The position numbers and the translations under genes were made by a program. A DNA stretch of 64,000 bases from Methanolinea sp. Its GTDB lineage: Archaea > Halobacteriota > Methanomicrobia > Methanomicrobiales > Methanospirillaceae. The notes under the pieces were generated by a model. It saw only the letters and a program-made list of their open reading frames with translations. It was not told the DNA's origin and did no database searches. Where the stretch lies: NCBI GenBank assembly GCA_024518585.1, contig JANIHI010000001.1, forward strand, positions 160,483 to 224,482. The letters are read 5' to 3'. Within the stretch, counting starts at the first letter, position 1, and each line of letters starts with the position of its first letter. Shown piece after piece: positions 40,923 to 52,300 of the stretch.

Positions 40923-42312
40923 AGAGGAGGTCCTCGCGGCCATCAGGCCCCGGCCCGAAGAAGCACGGCATATCCAGCAGGTCGCCGAGAGGATACTCTC
41001 CCGCATCAGGGACGTGGGACGTGCAGAAGGAATGGTTGTCGGGTCAGTCGCCCGGGGAACGTGGATCCATGGGGACAGGGACCTCGATATCTTCCTCCTC
41101 TTCGATCCCTCCCTGACACGGGAAGAACTCGAGGAGCATGGCCTCTCGCTTGCCCGTGAGATTGCCGCAGCCGAGGCCGAGAGCTTCCGGGAGAAGTATG
41201 CCGAGCACCCATACATCAATGCGAGCATCGAGGGGCTCGACGTGGACCTCGTCCCCTGCTACCGGGTAGAGTCAGCCTGCTGCCTCCAGAGTGCCGTGGA
41301 TCGCACTCCATTCCACACGCTCTACATCAGGGAGCGGATCAAACCGTTTATCGATGACGTCCTTCTCCTCAAGCAGTTTGCAAAGGCGGGGGGTATTTAT
41401 GGTTCCGACCAGATGACGGAAGGGTTTGCCGGGTACCTCTGCGAGCTGCTCGTCCTCTCGTACGGCGGCTTTTCTCCCCTCCTCGAGGCCGCGTCCCGGT
41501 GGAGGCCCGGCATCATTATCGATCCCGAGGGCCACAGGGCACGGGACTTTTCAGAGCCTCTCGTCGTCGTCGACCCTGTCGACCCGAAGAGGAACGTGTC
41601 TGCCTCCGTCTCCCTGACACGGATGTGCGAGTTCATCGAGCTTGCCCGGGGATACCTCAAAAACCCCGGACGGGAGTATTTCTTCCCGCCGCCCCGCCCG
41701 GTCCTTTCCATCGACGAGGCGGCCGACCTCCTGGCGAGGCGGGAGACGTTCCTCTATGCCCTTGTCCTTCCCACCCCGCCGTTCATCGAGGAGATTGTTG
41801 TCCCCCAGCTCCGGAAGAGCCTTGAGGCAGTCCGGGGGCTTCTCGACCGCCACGGTTTCCTGGTAAACCGTGCCGACTGCGAGATGCACGAGGAGCAGTC
41901 CATGCTCCTCTTCGAGCTCCTCGTCGAGGAACTCCCGGTCGTTGTCCGCCATACAGGTCCCCCGGTCTGGAACCAGACAAACGCAGCAAAGTTCACCACA
42001 AAGTACCACGCATGCAGCGAGAGAGACCTCTTTTCGGGACCTTTCATCGACGATGGCCTCCTCGTGGTCGAGAAGCGGCGCACCTATACCCGGGCCGCCG
42101 ACCTGCTCCGGTCTCCCGAGGTGCTCCAGGTCGCCCTTGGCAAGCACGTGAAGCAGGCAATGGAGAGGTCCTTTTCCGTCCACAGGGGGATCGAATGCTA
42201 CCGCGAAGAGTTCGCCCCCTTCATCTCCTCTTTCCTGCAGAAGTACTCACCCATGACCTGGATAGCCAGAAGCCGGGAAAAAACCGGTCCTGGAAAGGGA
42301 GAGGGGGGGTGA
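40903..42312 (+). CDS. cca: Archaeal CCA-adding tRNA nucleotidyltransferase
   Basis: GSVARGTWIHGDRDLDIFLLF; DVDLVPCY; overlaps thpR. Confidence 0.95.
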   Translation: MKKTPLEEEVLAAIRPRPEEARHIQQVAERILSRIRDVGRAEGMVVGSVARGTWIHGDRDLDIFLLFDPSLTREELEEHGLSLAREIAAAEAESFREKYAEHPYINASIEGLDVDLVPCYRVESACCLQSAVDRTPFHTLYIRERIKPFIDDVLLLKQFAKAGGIYGSDQMTEGFAGYLCELLVLSYGGFSPLLEAASRWRPGIIIDPEGHRARDFSEPLVVVDPVDPKRNVSASVSLTRMCEFIELARGYLKNPGREYFFPPPRPVLSIDEAADLLARRETFLYALVLPTPPFIEEIVVPQLRKSLEAVRGLLDRHGFLVNRADCEMHEEQSMLLFELLVEELPVVVRHTGPPVWNQTNAAKFTTKYHACSERDLFSGPFIDDGLLVVEKRRTYTRAADLLRSPEVLQVALGKHVKQAMERSFSVHRGIECYREEFAPFISSFLQKYSPMTWIARSREKTGPGKGEGG

Positions 42313-42473
42313 GTGCCCCGCCGGGATGAGAAAAGACCCCCCCTTCCCGGCCAAAAACAGGATGGAAAAAATGCATTCACGCACGGGAAAATCCTCACCG
42401 GGATGCCTGCCGGGGGAACGGGAACAGTTTGATACCTTTATATGGCAACCCGGCACACATACTCCCTTATCCC

Positions 42474-43958
42474 ATGCCGTCCCGACGCTCCGATGAGGCC
42501 CTCTCCGAGGTCATCGGGTTCATCCTGATCCTTGCACTTATCGCAGCACTTGCGTCTCTCTACCTCACCTATGTCGTCCCTGCCCAAGGGAGGGAACTTG
42601 AAATAAAGCACATGGCACAGGTAAATGACCAGTTTCTCCAATACAAGACGTCAATTGATTCGCTCTGGATCAATGGCCAGGAGAATGTCCCGATTTCGAG
42701 CACGTTCACGCTCGGCACGGTGACAGGCCTTACGCAGGGGGCCTTCGTCATCCCCATCTTCCAGCCTTATCCCTCGAGCGGGATGATGGTGGTAAATGGG
42801 AGGGTAGAAAACATCACACTAAGTACCAATGTATTGACAATCGGGTTTCCTGGAGGATCGATCCCAAATTTGAATCCAGTCCAAGAGAATGCCGATCACC
42901 TCTATGTCCAGTTAATGACTTCAGACACCTCAAAAGGTGGGGGGCTCGTTTTAGTTCCCGATAAAGGTAACTGGACAATATGGCTGAATGTGACGAGAAC
43001 GGTAAATCCTGGCTCCAATTCTCAGGTGACTGTTCCACCATTCCCAACTCCCACTACCTCTCAAGCTTCCATAAGCTGGACCGAGTTGCAAACATGGATA
43101 AATAATAATCTCAATAATGCGGGAGGCTGGATATCTCAACTCCAGTCAGGTTTATCACAAACAACCGGTTTTTCTCCTTCTCTGACAATGACACTTTTTA
43201 AAAATAATAATACTGTTTTTTCAGGACTGCCACTTATATCGAACCTCCAGAATAATACATGGTATACTGTTGATATTCTGGATGATGCGTATGGGTTACG
43301 AGATCAACTTGAGTCCTCCTACACGGTAGTGATTCCCAAATCCACAAGCGATTGGATAAGCTCCAGATATCCTGCCGCTACAGGATACCAGGCTAAATCC
43401 CTCATTCTGAACCATTCTTTGGGCTCCCTCGAGTTCCGTTCCACGAATAACTACTGGATACAACAGAATTACTATTACCAGCAGGGCGGGGTTTTCCTCG
43501 AACAGCCGGATGGAAAGGTGGCAAAAGTCGTTCCTCTCATCAGTGTGACCAATAAAAGTGGTATTCCCACCATCAGATATGTCGATATTTTTATGGAGGG
43601 TTCGGGAAACATCGGTGGCACCTCACCGGTCCAGGTTATTTCGGTTCTCTCATCTGTAGAAAAAAACAGGATTAACGGCGAAAAACTTGCCCAGGGAATT
43701 CCCAATGCCATGAATGTGACAATAATCATTTCTGCGCAGGATGCCTCCACCGCATGGATGTGGAAACAGACCTTCTCCCGGATCAGGCAGGCAGCTTTAG
43801 ATGAAAATTTCCCTGCTGAGTGGATATCTGCACCATCCCAAACCGGAAACACAGTTCAATTCACCGTTCGTCACCCTGCTAATCAATATTCACTATTCCT
43901 TGACTATACCCGCGTCGACCTGGCAGTCGATCTCCAGTCGGTGGCCATTCCAGCATGA
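42474..43958 (+). CDS. Large pilin-like surface protein with type IV pilin N-terminus
   Basis: MPSRRSDEALSEVIGFILILALIAALASLYLTYV, then long extracytoplasmic region; TATA-like ctttatatgg upstream. Confidence 0.8.
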   Translation: MPSRRSDEALSEVIGFILILALIAALASLYLTYVVPAQGRELEIKHMAQVNDQFLQYKTSIDSLWINGQENVPISSTFTLGTVTGLTQGAFVIPIFQPYPSSGMMVVNGRVENITLSTNVLTIGFPGGSIPNLNPVQENADHLYVQLMTSDTSKGGGLVLVPDKGNWTIWLNVTRTVNPGSNSQVTVPPFPTPTTSQASISWTELQTWINNNLNNAGGWISQLQSGLSQTTGFSPSLTMTLFKNNNTVFSGLPLISNLQNNTWYTVDILDDAYGLRDQLESSYTVVIPKSTSDWISSRYPAATGYQAKSLILNHSLGSLEFRSTNNYWIQQNYYYQQGGVFLEQPDGKVAKVVPLISVTNKSGIPTIRYVDIFMEGSGNIGGTSPVQVISVLSSVEKNRINGEKLAQGIPNAMNVTIIISAQDASTAWMWKQTFSRIRQAALDENFPAEWISAPSQTGNTVQFTVRHPANQYSLFLDYTRVDLAVDLQSVAIPA

Positions 43959-44356
43959 ATACCAGGTTTGAGCATGAGAATGCTGTTTCTGAGATCCTCG
44001 GTGCACTTCTCCTCATTGCAGTCATCAGCCTTGCAGTCAGCATCATCGGGGTGTCAATCCTCTCCCATGTCAATACCTCTTCTGTCCCTGCCGTCTCTTT
44101 CGTGATCACGAATCAGAGTGCCACTATCACCGTTCTCCACGGGGGTGGAGACACACTCCCTGCCGGTTCCTACAGGATACTCATCGATGGTTCGGACCGG
44201 ACTGGAGAGTTCGAGCCGCTTCCTTCAGATACCCCTTTTATCCCGGGAACTGCCCTTACCTACCAGGGTCTTTCTTTTCCCCGCACTATTATGGTTCTGT
44301 ACCGTGGACCAGACGGGAGAGAGACTTTGCTCGTAGAGAAGATATTCTCCTGGTAA
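43955..44356 (+). CDS. Archaeal type IV pilin N-terminal domain protein
   Basis: ENAVSEILGALLLIAVISLAVSIIGVSIL followed by HGGGDTL module. Confidence 0.88.
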   Translation: MNTRFEHENAVSEILGALLLIAVISLAVSIIGVSILSHVNTSSVPAVSFVITNQSATITVLHGGGDTLPAGSYRILIDGSDRTGEFEPLPSDTPFIPGTALTYQGLSFPRTIMVLYRGPDGRETLLVEKIFSW

Positions 44357-44451
44357 CCTCTTCACGTCCCTCGTACCTCTGTCCCGGCTGGTGATACCCG
44401 TACCTATAAAAAGAACGCAGACAAGAGTATTTTCAAGACAGAATACGGGGG

Positions 44452-46194
44452 ATGGTGTCAGTCGTGAATGAAAATCCTACCCAGGCCGTCTCCGAGCTGA
44501 TCGGGGCAATCCTCCTCGTCGGTCTCGTCATAACCGCCATGGCAATCGTGGCCGTATTGGTATTATCCAATCCTCCTCCGGAAGAAGTACCCCACCTTTC
44601 TTCTCTTGCAAGCAATACGACCAATTCTATCCGGCTTTACCATACCGGGGGGGATGAGTTGAAAGAAGAGCTGACGACGATCACCCTCAATAATGGTCCT
44701 GAAGTTCCCCACTCAAAAATAAGACTGATTAAAGAGGATGGGACGACTGAAAGTGCACCATGGGATATCACGAAGACACCCTGGACAGTCGGGACAGTCC
44801 TGGTTCTCGATACTTCACCGGATGTACCTCAGAGCGTTACAGTCATGTATAGAGGACCTACGTCCCAGCACCTCATCCTGACGACTTCATTCATCGCCGG
44901 CACTGGTCTTGGCACACCGACACCGACTTCATCCCCAACACCGACAACAACTGCAACACCAACCCCTACTGCATCCCCGACGCCGACTCTATCCCCAACA
45001 CCGACAATAAATCAAACCACTACCCCTACTGCATCCCCAACGCCGACTCTATCCCCAACACCGACAACAACTGCAACACCGACTCCAACACCGACACCAT
45101 CCTGTGGCACAATATCTGGGATAAAATACAACGATATCAATGGAAATGGTAAGCGAGACCCGGGAGAGCCTGGATTGCCAGGGTGGACGATGCAATGCTT
45201 CAACAAACAGCAAGGAAATTGGGTTTTAATACAGGAAAAGACCACAAATTCAAGTGGTTTTTATATCTTTACAGGATTGCAGTATTTCCAATCTGCCGAA
45301 GATTACCAGATCAGGGAAATAATTCCTGCCGGTTGGATACCAATTGATCCACCTAATGGGATATCACGTTCTTACACACTCAACAACCCGCATTGCTACG
45401 AAACAGACGTAAATTTTGGCAACCAGCAGGTGTTACCGCCAACGGCAGATTTCACCGCCTCTCCAACCTCTGGTTACGCTCCCCTCTCCGTTCAGTTTAC
45501 AGACACATCCACAGGTAACCCGACTCAATGGCAATGGGATGTCAATAACGATGGAATTGTGGACTACACCGTTCAGAACCCGATGCACGTATACGCCATT
45601 CCTGGTACTTATTCGGTCAGGCTCACTGTATCAAACCCGGGAGGTTCGGACACTCGGATAAAAACAGGATATATTACAGTGAACGTACCCCAAACAACCA
45701 ACATTTATTTGGTTGCCAACAAACCCGGCAGTCTCCAAGAAGGAGGGTACATGCAGTTCCGTGTCACCGGTCCATACTCGTACATAAAGCATGGAAATAC
45801 ACGCTACAACCTCAATATTGGAGATGGTGTGAGACTCGAGATTACATCTGACGGAACAGGAAATATCTATGCAACATCATCGACGGTGAACGATTTCAGG
45901 TTCAATAATGTCAGATTAGTTCTCAATGGTGTCGACATGGGAACAAAGGATATCGGGGGAGGGGATATATGGGTCAGCGGGTACGATTCCTACCTGTCCA
46001 CACTGACACTGATCGTTCCGGCCAAGAATGAATGGACCCAGCTCACTGTCAATGGTGTCACGGTTATATTAGGATCTGATTCACGAGAGATACGCATATT
46101 CAACCTTTGTCCCGATACCTGGGGTGTCATGAACCTCAATACCCGGAATGATGTCTTTTACAGTGGCGGAGCAACGGGCTATCAGCTGACGTGA
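44452..46194 (+). CDS. Type IV pilin N-terminal protein with TP-rich linker, SdrD/Cna-B-like domain, PKD domain and new C-terminal domain
   Basis: [91 protein letters not shown]. Confidence 0.85.
   Translation: MVSVVNENPTQAVSELIGAILLVGLVITAMAIVAVLVLSNPPPEEVPHLSSLASNTTNSIRLYHTGGDELKEELTTITLNNGPEVPHSKIRLIKEDGTTESAPWDITKTPWTVGTVLVLDTSPDVPQSVTVMYRGPTSQHLILTTSFIAGTGLGTPTPTSSPTPTTTATPTPTASPTPTLSPTPTINQTTTPTASPTPTLSPTPTTTATPTPTPTPSCGTISGIKYNDINGNGKRDPGEPGLPGWTMQCFNKQQGNWVLIQEKTTNSSGFYIFTGLQYFQSAEDYQIREIIPAGWIPIDPPNGISRSYTLNNPHCYETDVNFGNQQVLPPTADFTASPTSGYAPLSVQFTDTSTGNPTQWQWDVNNDGIVDYTVQNPMHVYAIPGTYSVRLTVSNPGGSDTRIKTGYITVNVPQTTNIYLVANKPGSLQEGGYMQFRVTGPYSYIKHGNTRYNLNIGDGVRLEITSDGTGNIYATSSTVNDFRFNNVRLVLNGVDMGTKDIGGGDIWVSGYDSYLSTLTLIVPAKNEWTQLTVNGVTVILGSDSREIRIFNLCPDTWGVMNLNTRNDVFYSGGATGYQLT
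44931..45083 (+). repeat. 60-bp in-frame tandem repeat encoding a [15 protein letters not shown] linker
   Basis: Aligned copies beginning at 44941, 45001 and (partial) 45061 differ at few positions. Confidence 0.9.
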
Positions 46195-46212
46195 ACCTCA
46201 ACCAATTCAGGC

Positions 46213-47466
46213 GTGATTATGGATCTCCTTCTTTTTCAAAAAAAAAGGACTTTTATCATTTTATTCGTGGTATCTGCCATCATCATCAGCATTCTTGGTG
46301 TTGTCATCCTCCATACCCACCCCAGAACCACCTCCACCAACCTCACCCTCACCATCTCGGGAAATACTGCCCTCCTGACCCACACCGGCGGAGATCCCCT
46401 CCCCTGTGACAGAGTGACTGTCCTCCTCGACGGGGAACCCCTCCCACTCGCCCTCGCGGGGACTGACTGTCCCTGGTCGATCGGCGAAACCCTCGCTGTC
46501 CCACTCGGCCCCGGTGACAGTCCCCACAGTATCAGCGTGGTTTATGCCAAAGGAGATACCCGGCAGGAGATCGTGCGTGCAGATATTCCCGGGCTGCCGG
46601 CCGGTGCACCGACCCCCGTCACTTTACCGGAGACCATTGCCACCACTGCTCTCCCAACGCCGTCCCTGACCCCGGCGTTGACCCTCCCCCCTACCCCTGC
46701 ATCTCCTCCCGGTCCCCCTGTCGCCTCCTTCAACGCCACCCCGAGATCCGGGCCGGTACCCCTCGCGGTCCAGTTCACTGACACATCAACCGGGGTCCCT
46801 TCCCGGTGGACATGGTCTTTTGGCGACGGAAAGACCTCTTCACTGCAGAACCCCCTGCACACGTATACCCGGGAAGGGACATATCCCGTCGGCCTGACCG
46901 TGGAGAACGAGTACGGCGGCCATACGAGGGTCAACCAGGGGTACATCACCGTTACTGCAGCGGGTTCAAGAGAGGTCTACCTCGAGGCGGGGAGGGATGC
47001 ACGCGTCTGTCCGGGAGGATTCCTTGAGTTCGGGGTGACAAGAGAACCGTCCCGCATCAGGGTCGGGGGAAAGATCATTGATATCCCGGCCGGTGCCCGG
47101 GTCCGCCTCGACCTCCCCCTCGGTGGCAAGGGCAAAGTGTCCATCCGCGACGACCAGGTAATTGATTTTTCCTTTGACAGTGTCACCCTCTCCCTCGATG
47201 GAGAACCGGTCGCCCAGGGGCTTGTCAGGGACGTCTCTATCCAGGGGTACGACTCTCTCATATCGAGCCTTTGCCTCTCGGTATCTGGAGGAGACGGAAA
47301 AGTCCGGATCCTGGAAGGGGGGGTTTTGGTCGGCATTCCGGACGAGAGATCTCCCGTGGTGCTCACTTCGCTCCGTCCCGGGAGTTCCGGTGCCATGACC
47401 CTGGACTGTTCCCGGGAGGGATTCGTATCTTTCGGGGGCAGAGTCACAGACTATTCCTTTTCGTGA
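46213..47466 (+). CDS. TM-anchored PKD surface protein with HTGGD module and shared C-terminal domain
   Basis: N-terminal [50 protein letters not shown]. Confidence 0.82.
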   Translation: MIMDLLLFQKKRTFIILFVVSAIIISILGVVILHTHPRTTSTNLTLTISGNTALLTHTGGDPLPCDRVTVLLDGEPLPLALAGTDCPWSIGETLAVPLGPGDSPHSISVVYAKGDTRQEIVRADIPGLPAGAPTPVTLPETIATTALPTPSLTPALTLPPTPASPPGPPVASFNATPRSGPVPLAVQFTDTSTGVPSRWTWSFGDGKTSSLQNPLHTYTREGTYPVGLTVENEYGGHTRVNQGYITVTAAGSREVYLEAGRDARVCPGGFLEFGVTREPSRIRVGGKIIDIPAGARVRLDLPLGGKGKVSIRDDQVIDFSFDSVTLSLDGEPVAQGLVRDVSIQGYDSLISSLCLSVSGGDGKVRILEGGVLVGIPDERSPVVLTSLRPGSSGAMTLDCSREGFVSFGGRVTDYSFS

Positions 47467-47630
47467 GGCAGGCTGGAAACCTACTCCTGGCCCGGGTGCA
47501 ATCCCCCCGGGGCTGTCCCCACTCTCCTCCCAGGCCTCCCTTTGCACGGAAAATCTTTGGAATTTTTAGGATACATTGATATAGGGACAGGAGAGAAGAC
47601 TTTTAAATACCGGATGAAAGGGCCGTTTTG

Positions 47631-49196
47631 ATGCGGCTAAGAGCCTCGGTATCCCACATAGTGACGCGGGTTGAGAAAATGGATCGGGAATCTGGAATTG
47701 CAAAAAATATCCTCCTGGCCCTGGTTGCTGCCATTGCAATCATCGTGGTGGTCATTGTCGCAGTCATGATTGTATTTCCACCACAGCCGGATGTTATACC
47801 GAAGTTTCAAGCCAATATCGAACGCTCTGGAAATACCGTTTACATCTACCATGACGGGGGCGATCCCCTCCAGAGCAGCAGGACCCTGGTCCGGGTAAAC
47901 GGTGTCACGGTCCCGCCCTCTTCCATCTCCTTCCTCCACGCCCAGGACTGGCCCTGGACTGTCGGAAAAACCCTGCGGATCCAGTACGAGGGGCCTGGCA
48001 GCCCGGACCTCGTCGAAATCGTCTATTCGGGGTCCAAGGGTGAAGTGATCCTCTTCTCATCGCAGGCGCCAACAGCTTCACAGACACTGATCCCCGTGAC
48101 AACAGTCCAAATGGTCACCCCCACGGTCACTGTGACCCCATCTGTCACCGGTCCTGCCGTTTCCGCAAGTCCAACACCTGCTCCGGTGCGTCCCTCCATT
48201 CCCCAACCGCCCCAGGCCGGGTTCACGGCCGACCCAAGGACCGGCCAGGCACCTCTCATTGTCCGGTTCACTGATACGAGCACAGGGGTCCCCACCTCCT
48301 GGTTGTGGAACTTTGGTGATGGAGAGACATCGACAGAGCAGAATCCGGTCCATACGTATAAAACTCCCGGGACATACTCGGTCGCACTCACCGTCAACAA
48401 CCAGTTCGGAAGCGGGCAGAAGGTTGAAAAGGACTATGTAGCCGTCGGGACGGTCCCTGTTGCACAATTTGCTGCAATCCCTTCCGAGGGGGAGTCCCCA
48501 CTTTCCGTCCAGTTCAATGACCTTTCAGGAGGAAATCCCTCGGCATTTTCCTGGGACTTTGGTGATGGGTCCTGGTCCACCGAGAGAAACCCCACCCATA
48601 CCTACACCAGGCCGGGGACATACACAGTCACCCTGGCGGTGAGCAACCCGTTTGGATCTGATACCCGCATCCAGAGCGGTGTCGTGAAGGTGAGCGCGCC
48701 GAAAGTCGTCGATGTATCCCTCACGGGAAGCCGTAACGGTCTCCTCTCCACCGGCTACCTCCAGTTCCTGGTCACGGGGGAGGGTGGCTGGGTCAAGATC
48801 GCTGGTTCCACGTATCCGTTCTCCCCAGACGACCAGGTCCAGGTCTTCATCGACAACGCCGGGAGTGGAATGGTTGACGTGAATGCAAATGGCATTTCAG
48901 GGCTGCGGTTCGATTCCGTCCGGATGTTCGTGAACGGGAAACATGTCCGGAGCGGTATCGTAACGGATATGAGAGTCCCCTCGTTTGCGGGACTCTCCTC
49001 GACCCTGACTATCACGATCCTGCCGGAAGACCAGACCATGGTCCTCTTCATCAATTCATCCAGGATTATTCCCGGTTCCGGCCAGAAAGTCGTCCTTGGA
49101 AACCTCTGCCAGAACTCCGGTGGACTGATGAACCTCCAGTTCAAGCCTGGTGGGCTCGAATACCGGGGTGGGGCACGGTCCTTTCGCCTCGAGTGA
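47631..49196 (+). CDS. TM-anchored surface protein with two PKD domains and shared C-terminal domain
   Basis: N-terminal TM, YHDGGDPL, two PKD units (WLWNFGDGETSTEQNPVHTY; FSWDFGDGSWSTERNPTHTY). Confidence 0.85.
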   Translation: MRLRASVSHIVTRVEKMDRESGIAKNILLALVAAIAIIVVVIVAVMIVFPPQPDVIPKFQANIERSGNTVYIYHDGGDPLQSSRTLVRVNGVTVPPSSISFLHAQDWPWTVGKTLRIQYEGPGSPDLVEIVYSGSKGEVILFSSQAPTASQTLIPVTTVQMVTPTVTVTPSVTGPAVSASPTPAPVRPSIPQPPQAGFTADPRTGQAPLIVRFTDTSTGVPTSWLWNFGDGETSTEQNPVHTYKTPGTYSVALTVNNQFGSGQKVEKDYVAVGTVPVAQFAAIPSEGESPLSVQFNDLSGGNPSAFSWDFGDGSWSTERNPTHTYTRPGTYTVTLAVSNPFGSDTRIQSGVVKVSAPKVVDVSLTGSRNGLLSTGYLQFLVTGEGGWVKIAGSTYPFSPDDQVQVFIDNAGSGMVDVNANGISGLRFDSVRMFVNGKHVRSGIVTDMRVPSFAGLSSTLTITILPEDQTMVLFINSSRIIPGSGQKVVLGNLCQNSGGLMNLQFKPGGLEYRGGARSFRLE

Positions 49197-49358
49197 GTGA
49201 GAAGGCAGGAGCATCTGGTCCTTTTTTGAGGGGGATAAACCAAGGCACCAGCTTTTATGGCATTGAATATTCCTCCTCCCTGAGCGGGATTGCCCTGATT
49301 TCTTCCCGGGAAGGATATCCCCTCCCGCCTATTTAAAAACCGAGAAAAAGAAGACGAA

Positions 49359-52300
49359 TCAGAGCTGCTGGGTAAGATCTTTCAGCCTCTGGGAGACAAA
49401 ATCGACCAGTTCCTTTGACTCGTTTCTGGCATACTGAAGGAACCCCTCGTATGCATCAACAGCCTCCTTTGTCATTTCCAGCTTCTCGTACGCGAGTGCC
49501 TTGTTGAGGAATGCCCGGGCATACTGCGGGTTTGCGGAGAGTGCACGGTCAAACTCGTGGATTGCTTCCCTGCACATGTTCCGGTTGTAATAGATATTCC
49601 CCATGTTGTAGTAGGCTTCTGCCAGGTCGGGCCGGAGCGCCACCGCATGAGAGAAGTCTGAAATAGCCTCTTCGGTCAGGCCCTTCTTTCCATACTCGAT
49701 CCCCCGGTTATAGAAGGCTATGGCATTATGGGGGTTGATCTCGATAGCCCGCGAAAAGTCTGAAATGGCCTCGTTATACAGCCCAAGGGCTGCATGGGCA
49801 TTACCCCTGTTATTGTATGCCCTCTCGTTCCCTGGCGAAAGGTCGATGGCCCGGGTATAGTCGGCTATCGCGTCCTTGTACCTCTCGAGCTTCTGGAATG
49901 CGACTCCCCGGTTATAGTACGCCTCTGCGAGGTCAGGCTTAATTGCGATGGCATGCGAAAAGTCCTGCATCGCCTGGTCGATTTGTCCCTTCTTCCCGTA
50001 CTCGATCCCCCGGTTATAGTAGGCAGTCGGGTTATCGGGATTAATCTCGATTGCCCGGGAAAAATCTGCGATAGCCTCGTCATGCATCCCCCGTGCAGCA
50101 TACGCATTGCCCCGGTTATTGTATGCTTTCTCGTTCTGGGGGTTAAGCTCAAGTGCAACCGTGTAGTCCGCGATTGCCTGGTCGAGGCTCCCCTGCTTAT
50201 GGGAGGCCACTCCCCTGTTGTAATAGGCCTCTGCAAAATCAGGTCGGAGAGAGATTGCCTTCGTCAGGTCACCGATGGCCTCCGGAAGCATCCCCCTCTC
50301 CCCGTATTCTATTCCCCTGTTATAGTACGCTGTGGGATTTTCTGGGTTTATCTCGATTGCCCGGGAAAAATCTTTCATCGCCTCCTCTGAAAGTCCCATT
50401 CCTGCATAGACGTTCCCCCTGTTTATGAACGCCTTCTCGTTTGCCGGGTCAATCTCGATGACCCGTGAATAGTCCCTGAGAGCTTCCTCCATCATTCCCA
50501 GGCGCTCGTAGAGGAGTCCGCGGGCCAGGAGTATGCCTGTGTCTCCGGGTGAAATCTCGAGTGCCCGGGACAGATCCTGCACTGCCTCGTCGTATCTGGC
50601 CTCCCTGCTGAACTCCGTTGCCCTTGCCTTGTATACCTCAACCGCCTGGGAATTCAGCCGTATGGCATTGGAATAGTCCTCTATGGCCTTTCCGCTCTGC
50701 CCACAACGGCTCCTCTCATCGCCACGGCGAACATAGGCCGGAAAGAGCCGGGGATCGATCTCGAGAGCCCGGGAAAAATCAGCGATTGCCTCCTGGGGTT
50801 GCCCCAGCACCGAGTACTGGATACCCCTGCAAAGGTACGCCTGGGCATGTGCCGGCCGGAAAGTGATAACACGGGTCAGGTCATCGATGGCGTCTTGGGT
50901 GCGGCCCTGTTGAGCGTGCAGGACTGCCCGCCGGAAGAGGGCCTCTGCGTTCTCGGGATCAAGTTCTATTGCCCTTGAAAAATCTGAAATTGCATCCGGA
51001 ATCTTATGGAGACGGCTGTACTCGATTCCCCTCTGGAGGTATATGGCTGAATTGGATGGTTCAAGGGCAAGTGCCCTGCTGAGGTCTTCGATTGCCTTCT
51101 CGCTCTGGCCTTTTCGGGAATACTGCAATGCCCGGGAAAGCAGCGCCTCATGGTAATGGGGTCTCAATTCAAGGGCGCGTGACAGATCCCGGATTGCCAT
51201 CTCGGAGAGACCGATCCGGGAAAATTCGCATCCCCTGTGGTAGAGTGCCTCGGCAAAGCCCGGGCGGATTTCAAGTGCTTTCGTGAACTCCGAGATTGCC
51301 TGGTCAGAAAGGTTGGCCTTCTGGTAATCGAGTCCCCTCGCGAAGCATGCCTCGGCAAACCGGGGGTTGATCTTCATGGCCCTCGTGTAATCATTGATCG
51401 CGTCCTCCACCCTCCCGAGCCGGTCATACTCGTTCCCCCGGTTGTAATAGGCTTCGATGTAGCCGGGATCAATATCGATTGCGTGGGAAAAGTCCTCGAT
51501 TGCCTTCTCCGACAGCCCGAGGCGTGCGTATTCAAGTCCACGCCTGTTGTACAGCTCGGGGTCATCGGGAGACCGTTCGATTTCCTGCGTGATCTCACGG
51601 ATCTGGGGGTTTTCCCCCGGCTCTTCCTGCACGGGAAATGGACGCGCTTCTTCCGTTGCGGGTGCACTCTCTCCCTCTTCCAGGACTTCTTTTTCCCCTT
51701 CGACAACCGGCTCTTCCTCCCCGGCAGCTCTTCCCTGGTCACCGGGGAACCCACGTGAAAAGATCTCGAGTGCACGGGAAAACTCTGCAATGGCCTCGTC
51801 AAAGCGTCCGAGACGGTTGAAGAGGACTCCCCTGTTGTTATAGGCCTCAACGAAGCGCGGGTTTATCTCGACTGCCTTTGCGTAGTGTTCAAGAGCGGTT
51901 TCAACAAGGCCGAGGCGACTGTATTCGACTCCCAGGTTATTGTGAGCCTCTGCATACCGCGGATTTATCTCAAGGCAGTGGAGGTAGTCAGCAATCGCTG
52001 CCTCTGACTGCCCGAGCTTCCCATAGGCAAGACCCCGGTTGTAAAGGATATCGGGGTTTTTCGGGTTGAGCTCGAGTGCTTTCGTGTAATCGGCCAGGGC
52101 ATCCTCCAGGCGACCGACACGGGTGAATTCGATGGCCCTGTTAAAGAGGGCCTCGGTGAAATGGGGATCACGTGCAAAAGCCCTGGTGTAATCCTCGATG
52201 GCTCTCTCATGGTCACCCCGGCGGGCAAAGATAACCCCCCTGTTATTGTAGGCCGGCGCATACGCGGGGTCGATACTGATTGCCTGCGAAAAGTCCTCGA

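Noticed and set aside
40221-41228. 335-aa minus-strand ORF
   Set aside because: Antisense to thpR and the start of cca, both well supported by motifs.
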